Part shown: in pieces, positions 8,410 to 16,340 of the stretch
Layout: every line of letters starts with the position of its first letter
How positions within the stretch are numbered: the first letter of the stretch is position 1
The notes under the pieces: model-generated
Told to the model about the DNA's origin: nothing
The model's database searches: none
The model's input: only the letters and a program-made list of their open reading frames with translations
Made by a program: the position numbers and the translations under genes
Assembly: GCF_000805335.1 (NCBI RefSeq)
Contig: NZ_KN708638.1
Location: 6,640,579 to 6,704,578, forward strand
Length of the DNA stretch: 64,000 bases
Direction: 5' to 3'
From: Streptomyces sp. CT34
Lineage (GTDB): Bacteria > Actinomycetota > Actinomycetes > Streptomycetales > Streptomycetaceae

Positions 8410-9246
8410 ATGACCAACCCCACCCCGATCGACGGAGATGTCTACGTCTCCCCGCGCTACCTCGCCGGCCTCGGCGGTACCGGCGACCCCAGCTTCGAGC
8501 CCGTAGCCCACTGGCCGCACCACCACATGAACGGTCCCTGCCAGCTCCTCATCACCTCCCCGGACTACCGCATCAAGATTGGCTGGTTCGGCGACGACTT
8601 CGACGTGTGGAAGATCAGCGCCGCCGAGGACGCTGTCTCCGCGGCCCGCTGGACCGCGAGCTTCAACGACAACATGCCGCCCGAGATTGTCCGCGGCCTG
8701 ACCACAGCCCTGGCCAACGAGTGGGACGAGGATAGCGACAGCTTCCTGACCGACCGGTCGTACTGGTGGCCTGACGCGGTACAGCCCCTGCTCGACGCCG
8801 GCTGGGAAAGCAAACCGCTCGCCTACGGCAAGCTGGAGTTCCTTTCGCCCGACCGGTTGGCGGGCGCCAGCATCGACGTCGTCAGCACCGGCCCGGACGC
8901 CGAGGTGGTGAGGCTGTGGGCCGGGCCTTCCGGGTGGGGAACCCGTGCCGAGGCGCACTTCACCGCGCGCACCCCGAAGCATCTGATCGCGGCCACGGCT
9001 GCTGGCTTCGTCGACCCCACCCCCATCGCCCGCTTCAAGAACGACCTCAACCCTCAGCTCGCGAAACTGGCCCAGCTCACCCCTGTCCAGCCACCGAAGC
9101 CCGCGGCACCCACCCCACTCGACATTCAGCGCGCTGCCGCTGCCCGCCGACGCCCGCCCGCGCTCGGCACGCACGCCGTGCCCCGCTGGAGCACCACCAC
9201 ACTCCCGCCCGCCACGCCCGCTACCCGCAGCGGCCCGCGCCGATAA
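8410..9246 (+). CDS. DUF317-domain protein
   Basis: The product opens with VYVSPRYLAG, the typical start of DUF317 proteins, a family largely confined to Streptomyces and often found on plasmids, with no established function. Two DUF317-like halves are visible: WFGDDFDVWKISA with NMPPEIVRGL, then VRLWAGPSGWGTRAEA with TPKHLIAATAAGF. The C-terminus is a Pro/Ala/Arg tail that ends ATRSGPRR. ATG 8410 is preferred over ATG 8401, which would add three residues; ribosome binding sequence is weak for both. It is in the middle of a same-strand run of hypothetical genes. Confidence 0.8.
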   Translation: MTNPTPIDGDVYVSPRYLAGLGGTGDPSFEPVAHWPHHHMNGPCQLLITSPDYRIKIGWFGDDFDVWKISAAEDAVSAARWTASFNDNMPPEIVRGLTTALANEWDEDSDSFLTDRSYWWPDAVQPLLDAGWESKPLAYGKLEFLSPDRLAGASIDVVSTGPDAEVVRLWAGPSGWGTRAEAHFTARTPKHLIAATAAGFVDPTPIARFKNDLNPQLAKLAQLTPVQPPKPAAPTPLDIQRAAAARRRPPALGTHAVPRWSTTTLPPATPATRSGPRR

Positions 9247-9271
9247 CCCAACTCAGCCCCGGAGGAGCCAA

Positions 9272-9760
9272 ATCCCCCTACAAGCCGCCGAGTTCTTCGC
9301 TGAGCTGTGCCTTCCCTTCACCGACAGCACTGTTGTGGGCAACACCTACTACGCCACCCCCATCAAGGGCGCACCGCTACGCCTGCGGATCGACTTCACC
9401 AAGACCATCTACGCGGACACCTACGGCGGCCTTCGAGCCGCACTGCTTCATCCAGACAACGGCGAGACTGACGCCGTGGCGCTCAGCTTCGTGGACCACG
9501 GCACCTTCCACCGCCGTGACGAAGCCCTGAACACACCCCGGCAGAGCGAGAAGTACGGCACGTTCAGCAGGTACCACCGCCCCGGCAAACCACCGTGGGA
9601 AGGCGCCGTGACCACCGGACTGCGCGACGCCATCGAGCAATACAGCAACGTGTGGTTCCCCGGCGCCTGGAAAGCACACACGGCGGCACGCTCTGCGAGC
9701 CCCATCTCCCGTACCGCACTGCCCCCGCAGCCCATCCGCAGCAGCGGCCGCACCCCCTGA
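9272..9760 (+). CDS. Uncharacterised protein, apparent ATC start
   Basis: The coding pattern continues upstream of the first conventional start (GTG 9335) without a stop. It runs back to a strong GGAGGAG at 9261-9267 followed at 9272 by ATC-CCC-CTA-CAA, which would encode a plausible N-terminus (x-PLQAAEFFAELCLPFT). ATC is a rare initiation codon, so either it is used here or the ATG was lost by mutation. The product is about 162 residues with no family recognised: a beta-rich region (YYATPIKGAPLRLRIDF), then ARSASPISRTALPPQP and SSGRTP, the cassette-type tail. If initiation is at GTG 9335 the protein is 141 residues. Confidence 0.65.
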   Translation: MPLQAAEFFAELCLPFTDSTVVGNTYYATPIKGAPLRLRIDFTKTIYADTYGGLRAALLHPDNGETDAVALSFVDHGTFHRRDEALNTPRQSEKYGTFSRYHRPGKPPWEGAVTTGLRDAIEQYSNVWFPGAWKAHTAARSASPISRTALPPQPIRSSGRTP

Positions 9761-9784
9761 CCACTCATCTGTATACGGAGACCA

Positions 9785-10282
9785 ATGCCGCCGCCCCGTT
9801 GGTTGCTCTCACGCCGCCGCCCGCCCCAGCCCCACACCACTGCGGGCAGCGAGCCCACCCCATCGCCAGGGCCGAACGGCTTCTGGCTCACCGACCCTGC
9901 CTTCCGTGACCGCTTGCACAGCGCCACTGCGACCACCCTCGATCTGGTCGAGAGCGTCATGTACGACGGCATGACCTTGACCGAGGCCCTCAGCGGCGTG
10001 CGGCAGGAGGTCCCCTTCATGCTTGGCGTCCCTGCTGAGTACGGCCTCCTCGTCGAAGCCGAAGCCGCCGCACAGATCGTCCAGGCCGCAGGTCTCGAAG
10101 CCGGCTCGCCCTTCGGCCACGCCATCGCCCAGGGCATGGCCCACATCGAACAACGCCCCGTCGAAGAGCAACAGCAGCTCGTGCGAGCGGCAGCACGCCG
10201 CTACGTGATCAACGCCCCGTCGCGCCGCAGCTCAGCACCTGCGGTCCCACCTCCGGGCCCGACGCCGGGCCGATCCCGCTGA
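9785..10282 (+). CDS. Uncharacterised 165-residue protein
   Basis: ATG 9785 follows the previous stop by 24 bp. The N-terminus is basic and Pro-rich (RRRPPQP). The middle is a helical domain (LVEAEAAAQIVQAAGLEAG, IEQRPVEEQQQLVRAAARRYV). The C-terminus is the short tail RRSSAPAVPPPGP ending GRSR. No family recognised. It is the last gene of the left-hand cassette before the sortase-substrate gene. The shared tail with upstream genes is the only clue that it works with them. Confidence 0.7.
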   Translation: MPPPRWLLSRRRPPQPHTTAGSEPTPSPGPNGFWLTDPAFRDRLHSATATTLDLVESVMYDGMTLTEALSGVRQEVPFMLGVPAEYGLLVEAEAAAQIVQAAGLEAGSPFGHAIAQGMAHIEQRPVEEQQQLVRAAARRYVINAPSRRSSAPAVPPPGPTPGRSR

Positions 10283-10353
10283 ACCGCCCGAAAACCCGAA
10301 CGCCCTTGCACTGAGGGGCATTCCAGTCACAACTCAACCAGGAGAGTGCCTTC

Positions 10354-11397
10354 TTGCGCATCCGTTCTGTCCGCTGTCTTCCCGCCGCTGTCGCTGTTGC
10401 TGCCATCGTGACCGGCACCCTGGCCTGGGCCCCAACCGCCTCGGCCCAGAGCCCCGAGCCGACCCCCTCCAACTCCACTGCCCCCGCGCCGCGTGCCGCG
10501 GAAGACACCGGCGGGATCGCCATTTTGAAGAAGGACCCCGCAGGCGACGTCCTCTCCGGAGCCACGTTCAGCCTCCTCGACTCCGCGGGCAAGGAGGCAG
10601 CCAACGGCACGACCAACGCCGACGGACAGCTCGTCTTCAAGGATCTGACGCCGGGCGTCTACCGCCTCAAGGAGGACTCCAGCGGCAGCAAGCTACACGA
10701 CACCGTCGAAGACCAGGACGTCATCGTCACACCCGGCACCGCCGCCCCGCTGACGATCATCGACCCGTTCAAGCCCGCCTCACTCCTGCTGCAGGCCAAG
10801 GACGACAAGAGCGGCAAACTCCTGCCCGGCGCCACCGTCAACATCGGCACCGGCGACAAGACTCTCCTCACCCTCACCACCGGCGACAAGGGCACTGCCA
10901 CCGCCCAACTGCCGGTCAACAACCGCACCAGCACCGACTTCTGGGCCAAACAGACGAACGCGCCCGACGGCTATGACCTCTCCACGCCCTCGAAGACCTT
11001 CACAGCCAAGCCGGGCACTCCCGTCACCGTGACCGTCACCAACGCCAAGACCTCCACCACGGAGCAGCCGACGGAGCAGCCGACCGACAAGCCGACGGAG
11101 CAGTCCACTGACAAGCCGACGGAGCAGCCCACCGACAAGTCGACCCCCGACCAGCCGGAGGGAGACGAGGACACTTCGTCCCCCTCCGCCTCGCCCTCCG
11201 GTACCCCGTCCATCGACGAGACCACATCGAGCACCGCAGCCCCCGCGAATGGCGGCACGCTTGCGCACACCGGCGCCGACGCCACCCCGTGGCTGATCGG
11301 CGGCGCCGCACTACTCCTTACCGCCGGCGGGATCGCGGTCTTCGTTGCCCGCCGCCGCACGCAAGGCAAAAGCGATGACGGCACCGCCGAGAGCTGA
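10354..11397 (+). CDS. SpaA/Cna-B-like surface protein with LAHTG sorting signal
   Basis: TTG 10354 is preceded by CAGGAGAG. The 347-residue product has a signal peptide (hydrophobic to about residue 27, ASAQS). Two SpaA/Cna-B-type beta-sandwich repeats follow (GGIAILKKDPAGDVLSGATF, TNADGQLVFKDLTPGVYRL, then a second copy from about 145). Next is a Thr/Glu/Pro/Lys stalk made of short TEQPTDKP repeats, then LAHTG, a transmembrane helix and RRRTQGK. That is a complete LAxTG cell-wall sorting signal, recognised by class E-type sortases in Streptomyces. A sortase gene lies at 38168 in this window. The protein is probably a wall-anchored stalk or adhesin. Confidence 0.85.
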   Translation: MRIRSVRCLPAAVAVAAIVTGTLAWAPTASAQSPEPTPSNSTAPAPRAAEDTGGIAILKKDPAGDVLSGATFSLLDSAGKEAANGTTNADGQLVFKDLTPGVYRLKEDSSGSKLHDTVEDQDVIVTPGTAAPLTIIDPFKPASLLLQAKDDKSGKLLPGATVNIGTGDKTLLTLTTGDKGTATAQLPVNNRTSTDFWAKQTNAPDGYDLSTPSKTFTAKPGTPVTVTVTNAKTSTTEQPTEQPTDKPTEQSTDKPTEQPTDKSTPDQPEGDEDTSSPSASPSGTPSIDETTSSTAAPANGGTLAHTGADATPWLIGGAALLLTAGGIAVFVARRRTQGKSDDGTAES

Positions 11398-11452
11398 CCA
11401 ACTAGGGATGCTGCATCAACGGCGCATTGTTCCTGCCCATTACAGTGACCGT

Positions 11453-11629
11453 ATGAAGCGAGTGTCTGTAACCAGTTCGCCCGTGACCGGCCTGATGGTG
11501 ATTGGCCTGCTGTTGTTGGGGACGGGATTCCTGATCCCCTCCGACTTCTTCCAGGGCGTGGCCCAGGGCTCCGGCATTGTGGCGGTTCTCGTCGCCGCCG
11601 TGCGCATGGGGCGTGCCGACAGGGCATAG
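11453..11629 (+). CDS. Small membrane protein (58 residues)
   Basis: ATG 11453 begins MKRVSV and a peptide with two hydrophobic segments (LMVIGLLLLGTGFLI and GIVAVLVAAVRM). The frame is open upstream to 11345, but the segment before Met 11453 looks non-coding. No clear ribosome binding site is visible. Two-span small membrane proteins of this kind are common in Streptomyces and have no assigned function. Confidence 0.55.
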   Translation: MKRVSVTSSPVTGLMVIGLLLLGTGFLIPSDFFQGVAQGSGIVAVLVAAVRMGRADRA

Positions 11630-11740
11630 AGCGGCGGCAGCACCCGGCCCCATTCGGGTGAACGGACTGCGTTGACCGACCTGGCCTATGGGGGCACCTG
11701 TTCACTGGCTGCGTACGTCACGCCTTCCAGGAGGACCACC

Positions 11741-12151
11741 GTGTTTGGCAGGACTGTTCTCGCCGTCACCGCGCTTGCTGCTGCCGCGTTGACCGCCCCG
11801 GTAACGCTTCCCGACGCCCACGCGGCAACACGGAGCGCCACACCCCTGAGCGCCGCCGATAACGGGAGGACCATCTCCACCGCGCCCGGCGACAAGATCA
11901 GGGTCAACCTCAAAGCCATGCGGGGTGACGGGGTGAAGTGGGTGTGGGACAAACCCGCAGCCTCCGCCACCGACGTGCTGCGACGGACTGAGGGAGGCAC
12001 CTCTCCCAATGGCGACGCCAAAGCCGCCTTCCAAGCCGAAGAGCCCGGACACAGCACCATCACCGCGCACCACCACTGCGTCGTGACAGCTCCTGGGCAC
12101 ACCTGCCCCCACGTTGTCACGACCTGGAAGGCCACCATCGACGTCCACTGA
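11741..12151 (+). CDS. Small secreted protein, possibly chagasin-like
   Basis: GTG 11741 is chosen because AGGAGG lies at 11729-11734; a longer frame from 11672 has no ribosome binding site. The product is 136 residues with a Sec signal peptide (VLAVTALAAAALTAP, cleavage near AHAATR). The mature domain begins GRTISTAPGDKIRVNLKA, which resembles the first strands of the chagasin/I42 cysteine-protease inhibitor fold. Two Cys close together (HHCVVTAPGHTC) may form a disulphide. The inhibitor assignment is weak, since the GNPTTG loop of true chagasins is not seen. A strong terminator follows at 12198. Confidence 0.65.
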   Translation: MFGRTVLAVTALAAAALTAPVTLPDAHAATRSATPLSAADNGRTISTAPGDKIRVNLKAMRGDGVKWVWDKPAASATDVLRRTEGGTSPNGDAKAAFQAEEPGHSTITAHHHCVVTAPGHTCPHVVTTWKATIDVH

Positions 12152-12197
12152 CCGGTCGCCGACGGCCAGCAGCCCAGGACAGAACTCCAACGACGAC

Positions 12198-12227
12198 AAG
12201 ACCCCCGAGCGACAGCTCGGGGGTCTT
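12198..12227 (+). terminator. Strong stem-loop terminator
   Basis: A 13-bp perfect stem (AAGACCCCCGAGC / GCTCGGGGGTCTT) with a GACA loop lies 46 bp after the secreted-protein stop. It is also positioned to end transcription arriving from the minus-strand gene at 12360-12623. Confidence 0.8.
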
Positions 12228-12359
12228 ACGCGTACGCGCACTGACACCGCCATGACCTGGCCACGCCGCTGCCTGCGTCGTGGCCCGGGGCCTTAGGGTC
12301 TGACCGATGGGGGCAAGAACGATCCGCGAAGCGGGCCGTTACCGACTCATCAGGCAGCC

Positions 12360-12623
12360 CTAGTGGGCCGCCAGCAGCCGAATGATGCCCACGACCAGCA
12401 CCACGCCGAAGGCCAGTGCCACGCGCTTGGGATTCACTCCCGTGGAATGGCCTGATGTCCCACGACGCCGGAAAGCGGGGATCGAGACGAAGCCCTGCGA
12501 GTCCCCGGTGTGATGGTGGTGGTTGCCGTGGTGGCCCAACCCACCGCTGTGATGGTGCCCGCTAAATCCACCCCCGTGGTGCCCGCCCCCGCTGAATCCT
12601 CCGCCGCCGTGCATGGTGCTCAC
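12360..12623 (-). CDS. His/Gly-rich protein with C-terminal membrane anchor
   Basis: The 87-residue product has an N-terminal half made of Gly, His and Ser (for example GGGHHGGGFSGHHHS). It then has a linker with a PAFRRRG basic patch and one hydrophobic helix at the C-terminus (VALAFGVVLVVGIIRLL). The His clusters could bind divalent metal ions, and the tail would place them at the membrane, probably on the cytoplasmic side; both points are inference. No homologous family recognised. Convergent with the secreted-protein gene, with a shared terminator between. Confidence 0.6.
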   Translation of the reverse strand: MSTMHGGGGFSGGGHHGGGFSGHHHSGGLGHHGNHHHHTGDSQGFVSIPAFRRRGTSGHSTGVNPKRVALAFGVVLVVGIIRLLAAH

Positions 12624-12737
12624 CCCGTTGTTCGTGATCCGTTCTTCACCACCCCCTGCCCGCGTTCCGCCGGCCTACACCCGAACGACCGAGGTCCTAC
12701 GCGCCTGGTCATTGCCCGCCGACGCCGTACGGACGAC

Positions 12738-12965
12738 TCAACGACGACGCCTCCACCGAGAGCTGACCTCACCTGTACCACCGAACCCCGCCCCCGGAAT
12801 CCACCTCGCGATTCCGGAGGCTTTGGCATGCACCGCAGCAGCGCCGGGACGGCGCTCCCGCGTGAAGGCTGCGGCCGTCGTGTGTCTCGCCGCCGTCGCC
12901 TGGCGGATCGGCTCAGTGCCCAGGAACTCGCTGCCGCCGATGATCAGGACGTCATGGCCCGACAC
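12738..12965 (-). pseudogene. Remnant of NAD(P)-dependent epimerase-like gene
   Basis: GTG 12965 starts a 75-residue frame whose first 35 residues read like the N-terminus of an extended SDR/NAD-epimerase: HDVLIIGGSEFLG (Rossmann GGxxFLG), then a helix and an AFTRER segment equivalent to the second strand and basic position. After about residue 45 the similarity is lost and the frame stops, so only the nucleotide-binding beta-alpha-beta unit remains. It is probably a relic left by rearrangement. The region 12966-13025 holds nothing else I can support. Confidence 0.4.
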
Positions 12966-13025
12966 GGTAGAGGATCCCCGTCGCCCTCCGAGAGGCGATG
13001 CCCAGGCGGGACCGATCCGCGGCGG

Positions 13026-13514
13026 CTACGCGTAGCCCTGACCCAACTCCAATGCAGGAAGGAGAACTTCGGCGGCAGCGCAGTCGCCGCAGGCTTTCGT
13101 CCCTGGGCGCATCAGCGCATCCAGTGCTTCCAGGGAGCCCAGTTCTTGACCCCCATCGGCGGCGCGTCGGCACGCGGTGTCGTGCACGAGCCGGCCGCCG
13201 CGACGTTGCGAGTCGGGGCGCACGACCCAGCCCGAAGGCTTCGGCAGCGGCAGCGCCTCCAGACGCCGGTGCGTCGGTACGACCGACAGGTCCACTCCTT
13301 CGATCGGCCGGAGCTGCCGGTCCGTGACCCACACCGAATACTCGGCAGGCTCCACACCGTCCTCGGTCGCGATCCATGAAGGAACGCCAATGCGGAAGCG
13401 CCACGGAAACCGCCCTGTGGTCTGCAACCTCTCGTACAGACGCACCCGTATTTCCTGCTGGTCTGGCGTGACCAATGTGATCAAGGCGAAGGGCGTGGAC
13501 GGAGACCCGGTCAC
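13026..13514 (-). CDS. DUF6233-like protein
   Basis: The product looks like the Streptomyces DUF6233 type. A beta-rich N-terminal part (LVTPDQQEIRVRLYERLQ, FRIGVPSW) and EPAEYSVWV are followed by a PSGWVVRP segment. A C-terminal zinc-ribbon-like part has Cys in RLVHDTACRRA and a CGDCAA pair. Function is unestablished. The frame is open to 13622, but the upstream part would overlap the next gene by about 90 bp, so I place the start at GTG 13514, just after that gene's stop. It is probably co-transcribed with the gene at 13529. Confidence 0.6.
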   Translation of the reverse strand: MTGSPSTPFALITLVTPDQQEIRVRLYERLQTTGRFPWRFRIGVPSWIATEDGVEPAEYSVWVTDRQLRPIEGVDLSVVPTHRRLEALPLPKPSGWVVRPDSQRRGGRLVHDTACRRAADGGQELGSLEALDALMRPGTKACGDCAAAEVLLPALELGQGYA

Positions 13515-13528
13515 AGCGATCTGCCCAC

Positions 13529-13765
13529 TTACGCGGCCCTGGTCTCCAGCGCGCGTGCCTGGCGGCGCAGCTCCACCCGAGCAGCCGGCGAAGAACGCCG
13601 AACCGACCAGTGCTGGTGCCAAACGATCCGGGAGGACAGCAACAGGAGTCGGCGGCGCAGCGCCGTGGTTCCCGCGGTGGGAGGCAGCACAGAGAGCGCT
13701 TCATACGTGCGGCGCCAGTCACGCTGGGCTTGGAGTAGGTCGGCGGGATAGGAGGCGATCGCCAT
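13529..13765 (-). CDS. Small Streptomyces hypothetical protein
   Basis: The product is 78 residues, MAIASYPADLLQAQRDW at the N-terminus, then TALRRRLLLLSSRI and ARVELRRQARALETRAA. From memory, small proteins with SYP-x-DLL-x-AQRDW are frequent next to DUF6233-type genes in Streptomyces; their function is unknown. ATG 13765 is preceded by AAGGG; a TTG at 13777 would add four residues. It ends 15 bp before the start proposed for the DUF6233-like gene, so the two form an operon. Confidence 0.65.
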   Translation of the reverse strand: MAIASYPADLLQAQRDWRRTYEALSVLPPTAGTTALRRRLLLLSSRIVWHQHWSVRRSSPAARVELRRQARALETRAA

Positions 13766-13987
13766 ACCCTTATTCAATCATCTGTTCGATTCCGAGATAT
13801 CTCTCGGGCTCCTCCGTGTTCCCGTTCTCCCTCGTCATCCAATCGAGGCGATTGGCTTCGAACCCAGCCGTCTTGATCTCTGACCATGCGTCCGTCCGCC
13901 AACGTCGGACAGATCGCTGCAGCCCAGGCAGGGTGGCGGGTAGCCTTCCTCGAAGGCGACGACGACGGACGACGGGGACGCGAGCCG

Positions 13988-14407
13988 ATGATGACGTTGA
14001 CTCACAAGGCGGACTTCAGCGCGACGCACGCGGAGCCGAGGTTGCCCTCTTGGCATCCTTGCGCCCGCATCCACGGCCACGAATGGTCCGTGACCTTGGA
14101 TGTTTCCCGGGAGGGGAACTTCACCGAGGACGAGTCGGTGGCCGTGCACACTGCCTTTGCCGAGTTCGACGTGTGGGTCGCCGGGCAGGTCAACCTCCGG
14201 CATCTCAACGAGGTCGACGGCGCGCTACAGGATCGATGCGGTCCCGCCGACGTGGCTCGCTGGGTCTACGGGATGTGGGCGGACCGGCTCCCGCACCTGG
14301 CTGCCGTTCGGGTTTCCGGGCCAACCGTCGACACTGGGTCTACCGACTCGGGTGGGCCGCAATACCGACGGTATGAAGTTTCCTACACCCCCACCACTCG
14401 CTCGTAA
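13988..14407 (+). CDS. 6-pyruvoyl-tetrahydropterin synthase/QueD-like protein
   Basis: The 139-residue product has the T-fold signatures of the PTPS/QueD family: ADFSATHAEP (first zinc His), HPCARIHGHEW (catalytic Cys and the HGH zinc pair), and LRHLNEV in place of the usual DHxxLN. Family members convert dihydroneopterin triphosphate into 6-carboxy- or 6-pyruvoyl-tetrahydropterin, for example in queuosine/7-deazapurine pathways. The usual Asp before the late His is Arg here. ATG 13988 (or 13991) is preferred because the frame upstream does not fit the fold. No other deazapurine gene is nearby, so it is an orphan. Confidence 0.75.
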   Translation: MMTLTHKADFSATHAEPRLPSWHPCARIHGHEWSVTLDVSREGNFTEDESVAVHTAFAEFDVWVAGQVNLRHLNEVDGALQDRCGPADVARWVYGMWADRLPHLAAVRVSGPTVDTGSTDSGGPQYRRYEVSYTPTTRS

Positions 14408-14474
14408 GCGAAGACGAACCATTCAAAGGCTCTCCCAACACGTCTGGGTTCAATGTCAGACGCCTCGGTTGAAT

Positions 14475-14514
14475 GGCAGCAGGCAGCAGGCAGCAGGCAG
14501 CAGGCAGCAGGCAG
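14475..14514. repeat. Heptanucleotide tandem repeat GGCAGCA
   Basis: Five exact copies of GGCAGCA plus a partial sixth lie in the 230-bp gap between the QueD-like gene and the gene at 14638. No gene is visible in that gap. Perfect short-period repetition suggests slippage and a length-variable tract. Confidence 0.9.
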
Positions 14515-14637
14515 GGCTTGCCTCCCTTTCGTTAGTTCGCCTGCGGCAGACGGGAAAGATCCCGAAAGGGCTGGTGGAAGCTGCAGGGGCATGTCAACGT
14601 AGACGACCTTCCCCGGAAACCCCAGGTCAGAGAGGTG

Positions 14638-14997
14638 ATGCCTGTGACCGTGAACGCATCCACGCCCGGATTTTCCACCACCGCGGAGGCCCTGCAACTG
14701 CGCTCATGGCAGCTAGGCCCTGGCCAGCCGACGATGGTCACCGACCTCTTCAAGGCGGAGTTCTTCAACCTCGTCGTCGACGACCGGGCCGATGTCCACA
14801 TCAATAGCAAGGACGGCCGTCTCTATCTCGGATGGTTCCCGCTCGGCCGTACTGGCACCGATGGCGACGGATGGACGCTCGCCGTCACCGGCACCGCCAA
14901 GGTCCCCGGCTACCGGATCAGGTTCGACACCGAAACGCCGGCGGAGATCGTCGCGGCCACGGTCCAGCGCGTGCTGGCCACCTCCCAGCCTTTGTGA
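14638..14997 (+). CDS. DUF317-like small protein
   Basis: A 119-residue product with one DUF317-type unit: FFNLVVDDRADVHI, LYLGWFPLGR, then GTAKVPGYRIRFDTETPAEIVAATV, which corresponds to the family's repeated W/pg...F...tPaElv pattern. The start is ATG 14638 with GAGAGG just upstream; GTG 14635 is an alternative. It lies directly upstream of the duplicated-domain gene at 15093 and the full DUF317 gene at 15591, so three related plasmid-type genes sit together. Function unknown. Confidence 0.65.
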   Translation: MPVTVNASTPGFSTTAEALQLRSWQLGPGQPTMVTDLFKAEFFNLVVDDRADVHINSKDGRLYLGWFPLGRTGTDGDGWTLAVTGTAKVPGYRIRFDTETPAEIVAATVQRVLATSQPL

Positions 14998-15092
14998 GCC
15001 ACTGCCGCCACGCGGCTCAGGGCCGCGCTCGCGTACGGCACGTAACCTGCCCTGTCCCCTCAGGGGGCGCCCGTGACTGCAAGGAGAACGTC

Positions 15093-15575
15093 TTGGCCCC
15101 GGAATTGACCGTCGACGACCTGCTGGATCGTCTGTCCGCCGGCGATGGCGGCGTGGTGGTCCGGCTGTGGATCAACCCCTTCGCGCGCACTGCCCGCCGC
15201 TTGGGCGGCGTGGTGCCCACCCGTGACGAGGCCGGCCGACCGGTGGTGTTCATCGCCGAAGCCAAGGACGACGAGCCGCTTGGCGCGCTGTCGGAGCCGA
15301 CTGTCAGCGACCTGTTCGACAAGCTGTCGGCCTGCAACCGCGACGCCGTGGTGCGGCTGGCCATCAACCCCGACTTCCCGATGGCCCACCGCGCAGGCGC
15401 CGTTGCCGGCGCCCGCGACGAGAAGGGCCGTCCCGTGCTGTTCCTGAACGAGCCGGAGGAGGCCGAGCAGTTCGGTCCGCTCCCGCCCGACGTCGCCGTC
15501 GCGCTGACTTGGCACGAGCCGACCGAGGCACCGCCGCGCCGTCGGCGCGGCACCCGCCCCGGCGGCGGGCAGTGA
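15093..15575 (+). CDS. Protein with two tandem copies of a 58-residue unit
   Basis: TTG 15093 follows AAGGAG by 6 nt and starts a product of 160 residues. It consists of two clearly homologous halves: TVDDLLDRLSAGDGGVVVRL with a later TRDEAGRPVVFI, and TVSDLFDKLSACNRDAVVRL with ARDEKGRPVLFL. A third region ends in a basic tail (PPRRRRGTRPGGGQ). Each unit is predicted alpha-beta with an INP-F turn. I know no named family for it. The frame extends upstream to 14832, but that part has no coding character. Confidence 0.7.
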   Translation: MAPELTVDDLLDRLSAGDGGVVVRLWINPFARTARRLGGVVPTRDEAGRPVVFIAEAKDDEPLGALSEPTVSDLFDKLSACNRDAVVRLAINPDFPMAHRAGAVAGARDEKGRPVLFLNEPEEAEQFGPLPPDVAVALTWHEPTEAPPRRRRGTRPGGGQ

Positions 15576-15590
15576 ACCACTCCCGAGCCC

Positions 15591-16340
15591 ATGGAGGCGC
15601 CCCTGAACACGCACCACCCCGCTGACTTCCCCCGTCCCGCCTTCCCGAACCCGGTGCAATGGGTCACCCCGCGTCACCTGGCGGGTGACGACGATGCCCT
15701 CGCTGAGCGGATCGGCGAGACCCTCACCGGCCTGGGCTGGCGCATGTGGCCGACCTCCCGCGACACGCTGCTGTACGTGAGCCCGGACGAGTTGCGCGGC
15801 GCCGAATGGGTGCTGGCCAACAGCCCGTTCACGCTGGGCGGACTGAGTGTGGCCTTGCAGATCTCCGCCCGTCCGGACGCTGTCAGCGCCCTGATGGAGT
15901 GGAACGCGTACTTCACCACCGGCGTGCCGCCCGAAGTGCTCCACGACTTCCTCATCGCGCTCGATGCCAGCGCGGTGCCCGATGCCGGCTTTGATGCGCC
16001 CGAGGTGGTGGTCACGGCGCTGAACGATCAGGGCTGGCTCCGTGATGTGGACCGTCCCAGCACTGCCGCCACGGACCCGGGCTTCGCCTCGCACGTCTCG
16101 CTTGAGATGGTGCCGCCGCTGATCGCCGACGCCGATCTGGGAGAGGACCTGATGGGCTGGCAGGCATGGGCGGAGCCCCTGTTCGGAGCCCCCTACCTGT
16201 GGTGCGCGAACTTCAGCCCGAGCGTCCCCAACGAGCTGGTCGCAGTCTTTGCCGCCTCGCTCGCCTCGCCCGTCCCCGTGGCACGCCACCGGCTGCCACA
16301 GAGCGCGGAGCAGCGCCTCACCATCGTCCACCGCAGCTGA
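15591..16340 (+). CDS. DUF317-domain protein
   Basis: The 249-residue product contains VQWVTPRHLAGDD, GLGWRMWPTSRDTLLYVSP and PPEVLHDFLIAL, then VPNELVAVFAASLASPVPVARHR: two DUF317-like halves as in the gene at 8410. ATG 15591 is the annotated start, but GGAGG inside it (15593-15597) could instead serve a CTG at 15603, giving a protein four residues shorter. It is convergent with the broken minus-strand gene that starts at 17043. This is the last gene of the left block. Confidence 0.75.
   Translation: MEAPLNTHHPADFPRPAFPNPVQWVTPRHLAGDDDALAERIGETLTGLGWRMWPTSRDTLLYVSPDELRGAEWVLANSPFTLGGLSVALQISARPDAVSALMEWNAYFTTGVPPEVLHDFLIALDASAVPDAGFDAPEVVVTALNDQGWLRDVDRPSTAATDPGFASHVSLEMVPPLIADADLGEDLMGWQAWAEPLFGAPYLWCANFSPSVPNELVAVFAASLASPVPVARHRLPQSAEQRLTIVHRS

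Noticed and set aside
7630..9174. A 514-codon open frame on the minus strand
   Set aside because: It lies antisense to two plus-strand genes with recognisable features (a DUF317 domain and the shared C-terminal tail). It has no family-like motif; this is a GC-rich shadow.
14475..14514. CRISPR array
   Set aside because: Seven-base units without spacers; no cas genes in the window. It is a simple tandem repeat.
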